Assembly (NCBI GenBank): GCA_946480245.1
Contig: CAMLIZ010000092.1
Coordinates: forward strand, 1 to 17,440
Length of the DNA stretch: 17,440 bases
Source of the DNA: an uncultured Pseudomonadota bacterium
Lineage (GTDB): Bacteria > Pseudomonadota > Gammaproteobacteria > Burkholderiales > Burkholderiaceae
Direction: 5' to 3'
Part shown: positions 7,374 to 14,750 of the stretch, piece by piece
How positions within the stretch are numbered: the first letter of the stretch is position 1
Layout of the letters: every line of letters begins with the position of its first letter
Made by a program: the position numbers and the translations under genes
The notes under the pieces: model-generated
Database searches by the model: none
Seen by the model: only the letters and a program-made list of their open reading frames with translations
Told to the model about the DNA's origin: nothing

Positions 7374-9260
7374 ATGAACCGCTCGCTCGCGCTCCGTTCC
7401 CGCTCCCGCGCCCTGCTCCGCTGCACGCTCGCCGCAGCGCTGTCGCTGTCGCTGCCGCTGCTCGCGGCCGTGCCCGCGCACGCCACATCGGCCCGCCTTG
7501 CCCCGCCGACCGCCGGCACATCGTTGGATACGGTCGCCGAGCGCTATGCACGCGAGTTCTACGCGCTGTTCCCGCTCACCGCGACCGAGAACCTGGGCGA
7601 CCCGCGCTACGAAGCGGCCTTCGAGATCGACATCGCGCCGGAGCATCGGGCCCGGCAGAAGGCGCTGTACGAACGCACGCTGAAGGCGCTGGCCACCATC
7701 GACCCGCGCCGCTTGAGCGACGAGCAGCGCCTCACACGCGACTTGCTGGCCTACGAGGTGCGCGACCGCTTGGCGCTGCTGGCCTTCCCTGACCACCTGC
7801 TGCCGCTCACCCACATCAACAGCATGCCGGTTCAGCTGGCGCAGTGGGCCAGTGGCGCCGGCGCGCAGCCGATGCGAACCACCGCCAACTACGACCATTA
7901 CCTGGCGCGACTGCAACAACTGCCGGCCTGGACCGAGCAGGCGATCGCCAACATGGAGACCGGCATTGCGCGCGGCATCGTGCAGCCGCGTGCGCTGATG
8001 GAGCGCCTGCTGCCGCAGCTCGATGCGCTGCTGCCCGCCGACCCGGCGCAAAGCCCTTACCTGCAGGCCACACATCATTTCCCCGAGAGCGTGCCCGCGG
8101 CCGACCGCGAGCGTCTGGCGCAGGCCTACCGCAGCACCGTGGAGCACGACATCACCCCGGCGCTGCGCCGCCTGCGCAGCTACCTCGCCGAGCGCTACAT
8201 CCCGCACTGCCGCGAAAGCGCAGGCCTCGGCGAGCTGCCCGGGGGCGCTGCGTGGTACCGCGCGCTGGTGGCCTCCAGCACCACCACGTCGATGGAGCCG
8301 GCGCGCATCCACGAGCTCGGGTTGAGCGAGGTGGCGCGCATCCGCGCCGAGATGGAAACGGTGAAGCAGCGCTTCGGATACAGCGGGCCGCTCGACGAGT
8401 TCCTGCGCACGCTGCCCGAGCGGCCGCAGCTGAAGCCGTTCCACAGCGAGCAGGAGGTGCTGCAGGCGTATGCCGCGCTGAACCGGCGCATCCAGGCAGC
8501 GCTGCCGCGGCTGTTCGCGCGGGCCCCGAAGGCGCCGCTCGAGATTCGCGCCGTCGAGCCGATGCGCCGCGACACCGCATCTGACTACTACTCCCCGCCA
8601 GCCGCCGATGGCTCACGCCCGGGCGTGTTCTACGCGGTGGTGCAGAACCCTGCCACCTACACCACCACCGAGATGACCGCGCTGTTCCTGCACGAGGGCC
8701 AGCCGGGGCATCACTACCAGATCGCGCTGCAGCAGGAGCTGGACGTGCCGCAGTTCCGGCGCGCCACCTGGTACAACGCATTCGGCGAAGGCTGGGCGCT
8801 CTATGCCGAAGGGCTGGGACGCGACATCGGCGTGTACGACGACCCCAACGCCTACCTCGGCCGGCTGAAGATGGAGTTGCACCGCGCGGTGCGCCTGGTG
8901 GTGGACACCGGGCTGCATGCGCAAGGCTGGTCACGCGAACGCGCGATCGCGTACGAGATGTCCACCGAGGACGAAACGGAAGACGAGGCGCGGCGCTCGA
9001 TCGAGCGCTACATGGCATGGCCCGGCCAGGCGCTGGCCTACAAGATCGGCGAGTTGAAGATCCTTGAACTGCGCGCACGCGCGCGCCGGGCGCTCGGCCC
9101 CCGCTTCGACATCCGCGCCTTCCACACCCAGGTGCTGGCGGAGGGCTGCCTGCCGCTGTCGATGCTGGAGAAGCGGATCGACCGCTGGATCGCCAGCGAA
9201 GGCGGCCGCGTGGAGAACCGCGCGACTGCTCAGCCGGCGCGGGCCGCCAGTGCGAGCTGA
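7374..9260 (+). CDS. Exported DUF885 family protein (putative zinc metallopeptidase)
   Basis: 628 residues, matching the usual 550-650 of DUF885 (PF05960). The N-terminus is a Sec-type signal: RSRSRALLR, then a hydrophobic stretch to LPLLAAVPAHA, with likely cleavage after AHA (about residue 38). The mature protein is probably periplasmic. The catalytic-type motif HEGQPGHH is at 440-447, following FL and a TTTEMTAL segment. A second conserved acidic motif, GEGWALYAEGL, has E472 and E479. These match the HExxPGH...E arrangement taken to bind zinc in this family. The substrate is unknown, presumably peptides. The ATG at 7374 was chosen because the signal peptide starts there; the open frame extends upstream but with no homologous-looking sequence. 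A weak GAGG lies 10 bases ahead. The final 31 bases overlap the 3' end of the minus-strand degenerate GGDEF gene. Confidence 0.9.
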   Translation: MNRSLALRSRSRALLRCTLAAALSLSLPLLAAVPAHATSARLAPPTAGTSLDTVAERYAREFYALFPLTATENLGDPRYEAAFEIDIAPEHRARQKALYERTLKALATIDPRRLSDEQRLTRDLLAYEVRDRLALLAFPDHLLPLTHINSMPVQLAQWASGAGAQPMRTTANYDHYLARLQQLPAWTEQAIANMETGIARGIVQPRALMERLLPQLDALLPADPAQSPYLQATHHFPESVPAADRERLAQAYRSTVEHDITPALRRLRSYLAERYIPHCRESAGLGELPGGAAWYRALVASSTTTSMEPARIHELGLSEVARIRAEMETVKQRFGYSGPLDEFLRTLPERPQLKPFHSEQEVLQAYAALNRRIQAALPRLFARAPKAPLEIRAVEPMRRDTASDYYSPPAADGSRPGVFYAVVQNPATYTTTEMTALFLHEGQPGHHYQIALQQELDVPQFRRATWYNAFGEGWALYAEGLGRDIGVYDDPNAYLGRLKMELHRAVRLVVDTGLHAQGWSRERAIAYEMSTEDETEDEARRSIERYMAWPGQALAYKIGELKILELRARARRALGPRFDIRAFHTQVLAEGCLPLSMLEKRIDRWIASEGGRVENRATAQPARAASAS

Positions 9261-9760
9261 GCGCCCTGCACCAGTTCCTCGGCGGTGACACCGGCGCGCG
9301 GGAATGCAGCCGCGCCGGTGACCGCCATCACCTCCACCGTCTGCTCGCCCACGCGATACGGCGTGGAGAGTTCGTCGAACAGGCGCGCCTCGATCCATTT
9401 CACCGCCGCCTCGCCCACGTTGAACAGCGCCACGCCAAAGGCGTCGTGCTTCACGCGCCCCACCGCGTCGTGGGCGCGCAGCCGGCCCTTGAGCCGCTGC
9501 GCCACCGCGTCTAGCAGGCGCGAGCGGGTCTCCTCGCCGTGGTGCTGCGTGACAGCGTCCAGCCCGTCGAGGCGGATCAGCAGCACCGCCATGCCCACGC
9601 CATAGCGGCGGCACATCATCAGCTCACGCTCCACCAGGCGCAGGAACGACTCCAGCGGCGGCGCGGCCGGGGCATGGCGTGCCGAGTCCGGCCCGTTGTC
9701 AGGCGATTGACCCCTTGGTGCACGGCCGCCGCGGGTTTCCATGAGCGCTACTCCTGTCAT
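9230..9760 (-). CDS. Degenerate GGDEF-domain protein retaining the RxxD inhibitory-site motif
   Basis: 176 residues, soluble, consisting of a disordered N-terminus (1-33) and one GGDEF-like domain (about 36-172). The active-site signature is ruined: the position of GGDEF reads KHDAF (104-108). The metal-binding FDLD motif reads IRLD, so the first Asp is Arg 63. The Lys and Asn contacts after it are also changed. It cannot be expected to make cyclic di-GMP. The inhibitory-site motif is kept, RAHD at 95-98, exactly five residues before the signature as in active cyclases. A role as a cyclic di-GMP receptor, as known for degenerate GGDEF proteins such as PelD and PopA, is therefore plausible but inferred. 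The ATG at 9760 has a very good ribosome site; a second ATG at 9742 also has one. It converges on, and overlaps by 31 bases, the DUF885 gene. Confidence 0.85.
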   Translation of the reverse strand: MTGVALMETRGGRAPRGQSPDNGPDSARHAPAAPPLESFLRLVERELMMCRRYGVGMAVLLIRLDGLDAVTQHHGEETRSRLLDAVAQRLKGRLRAHDAVGRVKHDAFGVALFNVGEAAVKWIEARLFDELSTPYRVGEQTVEVMAVTGAAAFPRAGVTAEELVQGAQLALAARAG

Positions 9761-9766
9761 CGGTCT

Positions 9767-9774
9767 TCACCTCC
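9767..9774 (-). promoter_or_regulatory. Strong ribosome binding site of the degenerate GGDEF gene
   Basis: On the minus strand GGAGGTGA lies 6 bases before the ATG at 9760, close to ideal. A second site, AGGAG (9751-9755), lies 8 bases before the in-frame ATG at 9742. Two protein forms differing by six residues are therefore possible. Confidence 0.75.
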
Positions 9775-9880
9775 CTGCCCTCACGAACGCAGGGCGAGCG
9801 CCAAACCCGACACGCGAAGGTGATTGCCAGGTGTAACAGGCGCAGATAGAGTGGCGGCGGCTTCCGAACCCGCCGTACGC

Positions 9881-10432
9881 ATGCACGAGATCACCCAGCT
9901 CCTCCAGGCCGCCGGCGCAGGTGACGCCCGCGCGGCAGAGCAGGTGATGTCCTTGCTGTATGCCGACCTGCAGCGCGTGGCGCGCAGCCGGGTGCGGCGC
10001 TCGGGCGACCTCACGCTGCTGGACACCACCGCCCTGGTGCACGAGTCCTACCTGCGCATGCAGCGCGCGGGCGACCTGGCCTTTCCCGACCGCAAGCACT
10101 TCCTCGGCTACGCGGCCAAGGTGATGCATGCGGTGGTGATCGACCTGGTGCGCGCGCGCCAGGCCGAGCGTCGCGGCGGCGAGGTGATGCACGTCACCTT
10201 GAACACCGCGATCGGCGAATCGGTGTCTCGCCCCGACGACGAGGTGCTGCGAGTGCACGAGGCGCTGCAGGATCTGGCCGCCGCCGAGCCGCGCCTGGCC
10301 CAGGTGGTGGAAATGCGCTACTTCGGCGGCCTGGCCGAAAGCGAGATCGCCGAAGCGCTGGGCGTGACCGAACGCACTGTGCAGCGCGACTGGCAGAAGG
10401 CGCGCCTGTTTCTCGCCATGGCGTTGAAGTAG
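9881..10432 (+). CDS. ECF-type RNA polymerase sigma factor of the kinase-associated group (PF07638/TIGR02999-like)
   Basis: 183 residues. MHEITQLLQAAGAGDARAAEQVM at the start and TALVHESYLRM (50-60) are hallmarks of this sigma group, which is often encoded next to Ser/Thr kinases. Region 2 covers about 5-95 and region 4 about 122-180, with the helix-turn-helix LAESEIAEALGVTERTVQRD. The acidic motif that precedes this helix in ordinary ECF factors (DAED) reads DTTA here, with Thr 49 and Thr 50. That fits the kinase-controlled type, in which a phosphothreonine restores the negative charge. The ATG at 9881 was chosen by match to the family's usual N-terminus. It has no clear ribosome site, and in-frame GTG 9851 or TTG 9824 are possible. 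The kinase gene starts 7 bases after the stop, so the two are surely co-transcribed. Confidence 0.93.
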   Translation: MHEITQLLQAAGAGDARAAEQVMSLLYADLQRVARSRVRRSGDLTLLDTTALVHESYLRMQRAGDLAFPDRKHFLGYAAKVMHAVVIDLVRARQAERRGGEVMHVTLNTAIGESVSRPDDEVLRVHEALQDLAAAEPRLAQVVEMRYFGGLAESEIAEALGVTERTVQRDWQKARLFLAMALK

Positions 10433-10439
10433 GCAGCGG

Positions 10440-13136
10440 ATGGAGCACGCCGCACCGCACGCCCGCTGGTCGGTCCTGAGCCCGCTGCTCGACGAACTGC
10501 TCGACCTGTCCGACACCGAACGCGCCGTGCACCTGCAGGCGCTGCGCCAGCGCAATGCCACCCTGGCCGACGAGCTGCAGGCACTGCTGGACCAGCTGGC
10601 CGGACTGGAGCGGGACGCCTTTCTCGAGCGCCCCGCGATGCAGCCGCCGCCCAGCCTGGCCGGGCAGCGCGTGGGCCCCTACACCGTGGAGCGGCAACTC
10701 GGCGAAGGCGGCATGGGCAGTGTGTGGCTGGCGCGCCGCACCGACGGCCGCTACGAAGGCCAGGTGGCGATCAAGTTCGTCAACATCGGCCTGCTGGCAC
10801 GCGGCGGCGCACAGCGGTTTGCGCGCGAAGGCAGCATCCTGGCGCGGCTCACGCATCCGCACATCGCCCGCCTGCTCGACGCCGGCGTGGCACGCGACGG
10901 CACGCAGCCCTACCTGGTGCTGGAGTACATCGAAGGCCAGCCGATCGACCGCCACTGCGACAGCCGCGGGCTGAACCTGAAGCAGCGCGTGCATCTGTTC
11001 CTCGAGGTGCTGGGCGCAGTGGCGCATGCACACAACCGCCTGATCCTGCATCGTGACCTGAAGCCGAGCAACATCCTCGTCACCGACGCCGGCGAGGTGA
11101 AGCTGCTGGACTTCGGCATTGCCAAGCTGCTCGACGACGGCGACGCCCCGGGCGCGGCCACCGAGCTCACGCAGCAGGCGGGCCGCGCCTACACCCCGCA
11201 GTACGCAGCACCGGAGCAGTTGCAGGGCGAAGACGTGACCACAGCCACCGACGTGTATGCGCTCGGCGTGCTGCTGTACATGCTGCTCGGCGGCCGCCAC
11301 CCCACCGCCGACAGCACCACCACCGCGCCGCTGGAGCAGATGCGCGCCGTGGTCGAGACCGTGCCGCGGCGCCTGTCCGAGGTCGCCGGGCGCAGCGGCC
11401 GACCCGGCGCGAACAAGCTGGCGCGCGAGCTGCGCGGCGACCTGGACAACATCGTCGCCCGCGCACTGAAGAAGACGCCCGGCGAGCGCTACGCCAATGC
11501 CGAGGCGTTCGCCGACGACTTGCGGCGCTACTTGAAGCACGAGCCGGTGGCAGCGCGTCGCGACGGCGCGGCCTACGTGCTGGCCAAGTTCGTGCGCAGA
11601 CATCGCCTCGGCGTGGCGGCCGGTGCCTTCGTGCTGTGTGCCGTCGGCGCGGGCACCGGCGTGGCGCTGTGGCAAGCGCAGGAAGCACACCGTCAGCGTG
11701 TGCAAGCCGAAGGTTTGATCGAGTTCATGCTCGGCGACCTGCGCAAGAAGCTGCAACCGGTGGGCCGGCTCGACGTGCTGGACGCTGTGGGGGAAAAGGC
11801 GCTGGCCTACTACGCCGGGCAGGACCGCAGCCGCCTCGACGCGGATTCATTGGGGCGGCGGGCGCGCGCCCTGCACCTGATCGGCGAAATCGCGGAACGA
11901 CGTGCCAACCTCGACGAGGCGTCGCGCGAGTTCGAGCAGGCCGCCAGCAGCACCGCGGAGCTGCTGGCGCGCAAGCCGCATGACGGCCAGCGCATCTTCG
12001 ACCACGCACAAAGCGTCTTCTGGGTGGGCTACATGGCGCGCAAGCGCGGCCGGCTGGCGCAGGCCGAAGCCTCGTTCAAGGAGTACCTCGCACTCGCCGA
12101 GCGGCTGGTGCGCATCGCGCCCGGCAACGCCGATTGGGCCGCTGAGCGCGGGTTCGCCGCGCTCGACCTGGGCGTGGTCTACCTCGACACTTCTCGCTTC
12201 GCCCAGGCGCTGCAGACACTGGAGGACGCGCGCCAGGCCCTGACCCCGATCCTGGCGACGCATCCCGAGCTGCACATCGAACTGGCCAACGCATGGGGTT
12301 GGGCCGCCAAGGCCCACGAGGGTCTGGGGCAATACGACGCGGCAGCGCAGGCGCTGCAGGCCAAGCTGCAGGCTCTGCAGCAGGTGCCCGGCTCCCGCTC
12401 GGACCGCACCGTGCAGAAGCTGCGCGCCAATCTGGCCGACGAAACGAGCGGAGTGGAAATGGCACGCGGCCGGCTCGCCGAGGCGGAGCTGAGCGCGCAG
12501 GACGCGGTCGACCGCTACGCCGCGCTGGTGGAGAGCGACCGCACCAACGTCGTATGGCTGGCCCAGCTCGGTTTTGCCCGTGCGAGCCTGGCGGAAAGTC
12601 AGCTCGCGCGGCGCGACCCTGAGCGGGCCGCAGCCAGTGCGCGTCTGGCCGAGGCCACCATCGCGCAATTGCCGCTGCGGGCCGACGGCTCGGTGCACTG
12701 GAATGTGGTGCTGCGCGGCCGCCTGCTGCTGCTGCGCGCCGCACTGGGCGGCGGGCGTGATCTGCGCCGAACAATCGAGACCTTCGTCGCGGGCGCGGCG
12801 GCCGGCGAGGCTCAAGGAAAGCCGCTGGGCGCCGAAGAAAGCGAGGTCGTGGCGCGAGCAGAAATGGCGCTGGGCGACCTGATGCTCCAAGCCGCCGCCG
12901 AAGCGTCGGCGCACAAGTGGTGGCAGGCCGCATCCGACCGCATGAGCGCGGCCGCGGCACGTGGCGAGCCCGCGGCCCTCACCTTGAAGGCTCAGGCCCT
13001 GCTGCGGCTTGGCGCGATCGCGCAGGCACGCGAGCTTGCGGGCCGCGTCGCGCGCTCCGAGTATCGGCACCCCTTCTATGCCGATCTGCAACAACGACTG
13101 GCGCTCGCCGGGGTGGCGGCGCCGGCGCTTCATTGA
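10440..13136 (+). CDS. Transmembrane Ser/Thr protein kinase with TPR-like C-terminal region
   Basis: 898 residues. A short helical N-terminus (1-75) leads into a complete Hanks-type kinase domain (about 80-350): glycine loop GEGGMGSVW from G88, ATP-anchoring Lys 112 (VAIKFV), catalytic HRDLKPSN with Asp 206, DFG with Asp 224, and APEQL. All catalytic residues are present, so it should be active. A single membrane helix spans about 390-411 (LGVAAGAFVLCAVGAG). The 480 residues after it are helical, Ala/Leu-rich and TPR-like (for example AEASFKEYLALAERLVRI and FAQALQTLEDARQAL). They probably lie in the periplasm and sense a signal or bind a partner. The gene lies 7 bases after the sigma factor, and a small gene follows after 14 bases. 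The expected target is the adjacent sigma factor; this is inferred from the neighbourhood and from known kinase/sigma pairs. Confidence 0.95.
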   Translation: MEHAAPHARWSVLSPLLDELLDLSDTERAVHLQALRQRNATLADELQALLDQLAGLERDAFLERPAMQPPPSLAGQRVGPYTVERQLGEGGMGSVWLARRTDGRYEGQVAIKFVNIGLLARGGAQRFAREGSILARLTHPHIARLLDAGVARDGTQPYLVLEYIEGQPIDRHCDSRGLNLKQRVHLFLEVLGAVAHAHNRLILHRDLKPSNILVTDAGEVKLLDFGIAKLLDDGDAPGAATELTQQAGRAYTPQYAAPEQLQGEDVTTATDVYALGVLLYMLLGGRHPTADSTTTAPLEQMRAVVETVPRRLSEVAGRSGRPGANKLARELRGDLDNIVARALKKTPGERYANAEAFADDLRRYLKHEPVAARRDGAAYVLAKFVRRHRLGVAAGAFVLCAVGAGTGVALWQAQEAHRQRVQAEGLIEFMLGDLRKKLQPVGRLDVLDAVGEKALAYYAGQDRSRLDADSLGRRARALHLIGEIAERRANLDEASREFEQAASSTAELLARKPHDGQRIFDHAQSVFWVGYMARKRGRLAQAEASFKEYLALAERLVRIAPGNADWAAERGFAALDLGVVYLDTSRFAQALQTLEDARQALTPILATHPELHIELANAWGWAAKAHEGLGQYDAAAQALQAKLQALQQVPGSRSDRTVQKLRANLADETSGVEMARGRLAEAELSAQDAVDRYAALVESDRTNVVWLAQLGFARASLAESQLARRDPERAAASARLAEATIAQLPLRADGSVHWNVVLRGRLLLLRAALGGGRDLRRTIETFVAGAAAGEAQGKPLGAEESEVVARAEMALGDLMLQAAAEASAHKWWQAASDRMSAAAARGEPAALTLKAQALLRLGAIAQARELAGRVARSEYRHPFYADLQQRLALAGVAAPALH

Positions 13137-13150
13137 GGCGAGGGAACCGC

Positions 13151-13489
13151 ATGCCATCCACCAACCAGCCCAACCATGTCGTCGTCACCGTCGATGCGAA
13201 CGGCAAGCCGGCCTGCACGCCCGACCCGGTGCCGGCACGTGGCAAGAACATCACGATGCACTTCGCGCTGGCCGCCGATGGCTACGTGTTCCGAGACGAG
13301 AACGCGGTGGTGGTCAGCGACCCCGGATCGCAGTTTCCCCAGCCGTCGCAAACCGAGGCCAACGGCACCAAGGCCACGCTGCACAACCACAACACGGAAT
13401 GCGCAGACTTCAAGTACACGGTGTACCTGAAGCAGCTTGCCACCGGCGCGGTGATCGACCTCGACCCGATCATCCAGAACGAGGGCTGA
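13151..13489 (+). CDS. Small beta-rich protein, third gene of the sigma/kinase operon
   Basis: 112 residues, no signal peptide or membrane segment. The chain alternates short beta-like stretches (NHVVVTVDANG, NITMHFAL, YVFRDENAVVV, FKYTVYLKQL) and ends in VIDLDPIIQNEG, which suggests a small immunoglobulin-like sandwich. Sequence marks include TPDPVP near residue 26, DPGSQFPQPSQTEANG and LDPIIQNE. It may be a member of the poorly described DP-EP family, but I name that from memory and cannot confirm it. The function is unknown. The start has a good ribosome site (GAGGGA at 13140-13145, 5 bases before ATG) and lies 14 bases after the kinase stop, so it is almost certainly co-transcribed. It could be a kinase ligand, target or effector. 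Its last 20 bases overlap a proline-rich gene on the minus strand. Confidence 0.85.
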   Translation: MPSTNQPNHVVVTVDANGKPACTPDPVPARGKNITMHFALAADGYVFRDENAVVVSDPGSQFPQPSQTEANGTKATLHNHNTECADFKYTVYLKQLATGAVIDLDPIIQNEG

Positions 13490-13661
13490 CCCCTGCGGTC
13501 CCGGGCTCCGGATGCGGCAGCTCGGGCATGTCCTGGTCGGGCGCCATCTCGGGCGGAATCGGGTCCTCCACCGGCTGACCCGGCAGCACCTTGCCGGGCG
13601 GCGGCTCCTGCGGCGGACGACGTTCGGGCGGCGTACGGGTGGCAGTGAACCAAGACAACAT
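13470..13661 (-). CDS. Small proline-rich protein, unknown function
   Basis: 63 residues, about a third proline. It starts MLSWFTATRTPPERRPPQEP and continues with PGKVLPGQPVEDPIPPEMAP and PELPHPEPG. No signal peptide, membrane helix or known domain. The hydrophobic Trp-Phe near the N-terminus may dock it to a membrane or a partner; the rest should be an extended, acidic, disordered chain. Support for it being real: GGGAG (13669-13673 on the minus strand) lies 7 bases before the ATG, and the composition is unlike a frame shadow, because it extends outside the neighbouring gene by 172 bases. Against: it is short and compositionally biased, and GC-rich DNA easily gives Pro/Arg-rich frames. It overlaps the 3' end of the small beta-rich gene by 20 bases and is divergent from the DsbC/DsbG-like gene, with 98 bases between them. 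Confidence 0.6.
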   Translation of the reverse strand: MLSWFTATRTPPERRPPQEPPPGKVLPGQPVEDPIPPEMAPDQDMPELPHPEPGTAGVSPRSG

Positions 13662-13747
13662 GAGGCGACTCCCAGGCTAGTCTGACGACAATAGCCCCTT
13701 CCCGGTCACGAGGTGCCGTACCGACCTGTGACAGCCCCGCCACCAAC

Positions 13748-13752
13748 GAGGA
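13748..13752 (+). promoter_or_regulatory. Ribosome binding site selecting the GTG start of the thioredoxin-like lipoprotein
   Basis: GAGGA lies 7 bases before the GTG at 13760. An in-frame TTG at 13754 would be only one base away from it, so GTG is the better start. It also gives a normal lipoprotein signal (MNRRRF). Confidence 0.65.
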
Positions 13753-13759
13753 CTTGCCC

Positions 13760-14359
13760 GTGAATCGCCGACGCTTCGCCTTGTGCGCCCTTGCCGCGCT
13801 GCCCCCCCTTCTCGCCGCCTGCCAGGACAAGGCCGCCACGCCTGACGTGTCCGGCGCAGCGGCCCCGGCCGCCAGCACGCCCGCCACCACCTCGGGCACG
13901 TCTGCGGGGGCCTCCGACGCCTTCAGCGTGGCAGCCAAGGGCCACGGCTTCACGATGGGCCCGCTGATGGCCGCGCACACGGTCTACGTGTTCTTCGACC
14001 CGGCTTGCCCGCACTGCGCCCATCTGTGGCAGGAAGCGCAGCCGCTGGCCGGCAAGCTGAAGATCGTGTGGATGCCGGTGCAGCTGCTGCGCAACACCTC
14101 CGGACAGCAAGGCGCCACCATCATCAGTGCCGCCGACCCGGCGGCCGCCATGGCACAAAACGAAGCCTCCGTGCTGGCACGCGGCCCCGGCATCGACGTG
14201 AACCCGTCGCTGCCGGACGACGCGCTGGCCAAGGTCAAGGCCAACACCGAGCTGTTCAACCAGCTGGGCGCCGACAGCGTGCCGTTCATCGTGTCGAAGA
14301 ACGGCACGCATGCGGGCGCCATGAGCACCGGCGAGCTGGCTGCCTTCGCCGGCATCTAG
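13760..14359 (+). CDS. Lipoprotein with DsbC/DsbG-like thioredoxin fold
   Basis: 199 residues starting at a GTG. The N-terminus is a lipoprotein signal: NRRRFALCALAALPPLLAAC, with lipobox LAAC and lipidated Cys 21. A Ala/Ser/Thr-rich linker follows (about 25-55), then a thioredoxin-type domain. The redox motif CPHC is at 83-86, in VYVFFDPACPHC, as in DsbC and DsbG. The cis-proline loop is VPF with Pro 175. Unlike DsbC/DsbG proper, there is no N-terminal dimerisation domain; the linker and lipid anchor take its place. It probably acts at the periplasmic side of a membrane as a disulfide isomerase, reductase or oxidase; the partner is unknown. The next gene starts 4 bases after its stop, which indicates an operon with the cupin and GNAT genes, although the functions look unrelated. 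Confidence 0.9.
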   Translation: MNRRRFALCALAALPPLLAACQDKAATPDVSGAAAPAASTPATTSGTSAGASDAFSVAAKGHGFTMGPLMAAHTVYVFFDPACPHCAHLWQEAQPLAGKLKIVWMPVQLLRNTSGQQGATIISAADPAAAMAQNEASVLARGPGIDVNPSLPDDALAKVKANTELFNQLGADSVPFIVSKNGTHAGAMSTGELAAFAGI

Positions 14360-14363
14360 CTTG

Positions 14364-14750
14364 ATGACCGCGGCCGAAGCACCGCGTCATGCGGTCAGCC
14401 GGCGCGACGCGCAGCCGCAGTGGCGCGACTCGGCCTCCGGCTATGTGCGCCGGTTGGGGTCGCCACCCGGTGGCGACGGCGACACCGACATCGTGGCGGT
14501 CGATCTGCCGGCCGGCGCAGCACTGCACTTCGAGCCGCACACCGGCGCCCACTGCGGACAGCAGGTGCTGCTGCTGCAGGGTGAGCTGCAGTTGCTGTTC
14601 GGCGAGCAGCGGGTGGCGCTGCAACCCGCAGATGGCGCGCGCATGCCGCTGGACCTGAAGCACGGATTCACCAACCCTGGCAGCATCCCTGCGCACTACC
14701 TCGTGGTCGTGCGCAGCACCGCTGCCCGCCAGCACGGAGCCGCGCGATGA
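14364..14750 (+). CDS. Orphan single-domain cupin protein
   Basis: 128 residues. The cupin barrel covers about 40-118: LPAGAALHFEPHTGAHCGQQVLL is the first motif region, LQGELQLLFGEQRVALQPADGA the turn, and LDLKHGFTNPGSIPAHYLVVV the second motif region. The stretch before it (about 12-35, QPQWRDSASGYVRRLGSP) resembles the linker that joins an XRE helix-turn-helix to its cupin in a common family of transcription regulators. Here the DNA-binding half is absent: the ATG is only 4 bases after the previous gene. It may therefore be a ligand-sensing remnant or a small enzyme. A TTG at 14361 is an alternative start. Its stop overlaps the GNAT start by four bases (ATGA), so the two proteins are made together. 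Metal or ligand is unknown. Confidence 0.8.
   Translation: MTAAEAPRHAVSRRDAQPQWRDSASGYVRRLGSPPGGDGDTDIVAVDLPAGAALHFEPHTGAHCGQQVLLLQGELQLLFGEQRVALQPADGARMPLDLKHGFTNPGSIPAHYLVVVRSTAARQHGAAR

Noticed and set aside
9773..9794. Inverted repeat CCCTGC / GCAGGG with 10-base spacer in the gap before the sigma gene
   Set aside because: Only 6 bp, overlapping the ribosome site of the minus-strand gene; easily due to chance.
9824..9852. A possible sigma70-like promoter (TTGCCA, 17-base gap, TAGAGT) before the sigma factor gene
   Set aside because: The -10 element matches only four of six positions and no start site evidence exists; too weak to list as a feature.
10194..13157. Two long minus-strand open frames (520 and 436 codons) under the sigma and kinase genes
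   Set aside because: The plus strand encodes a sigma factor and a kinase with all catalytic motifs; the antisense frames show nothing recognisable.
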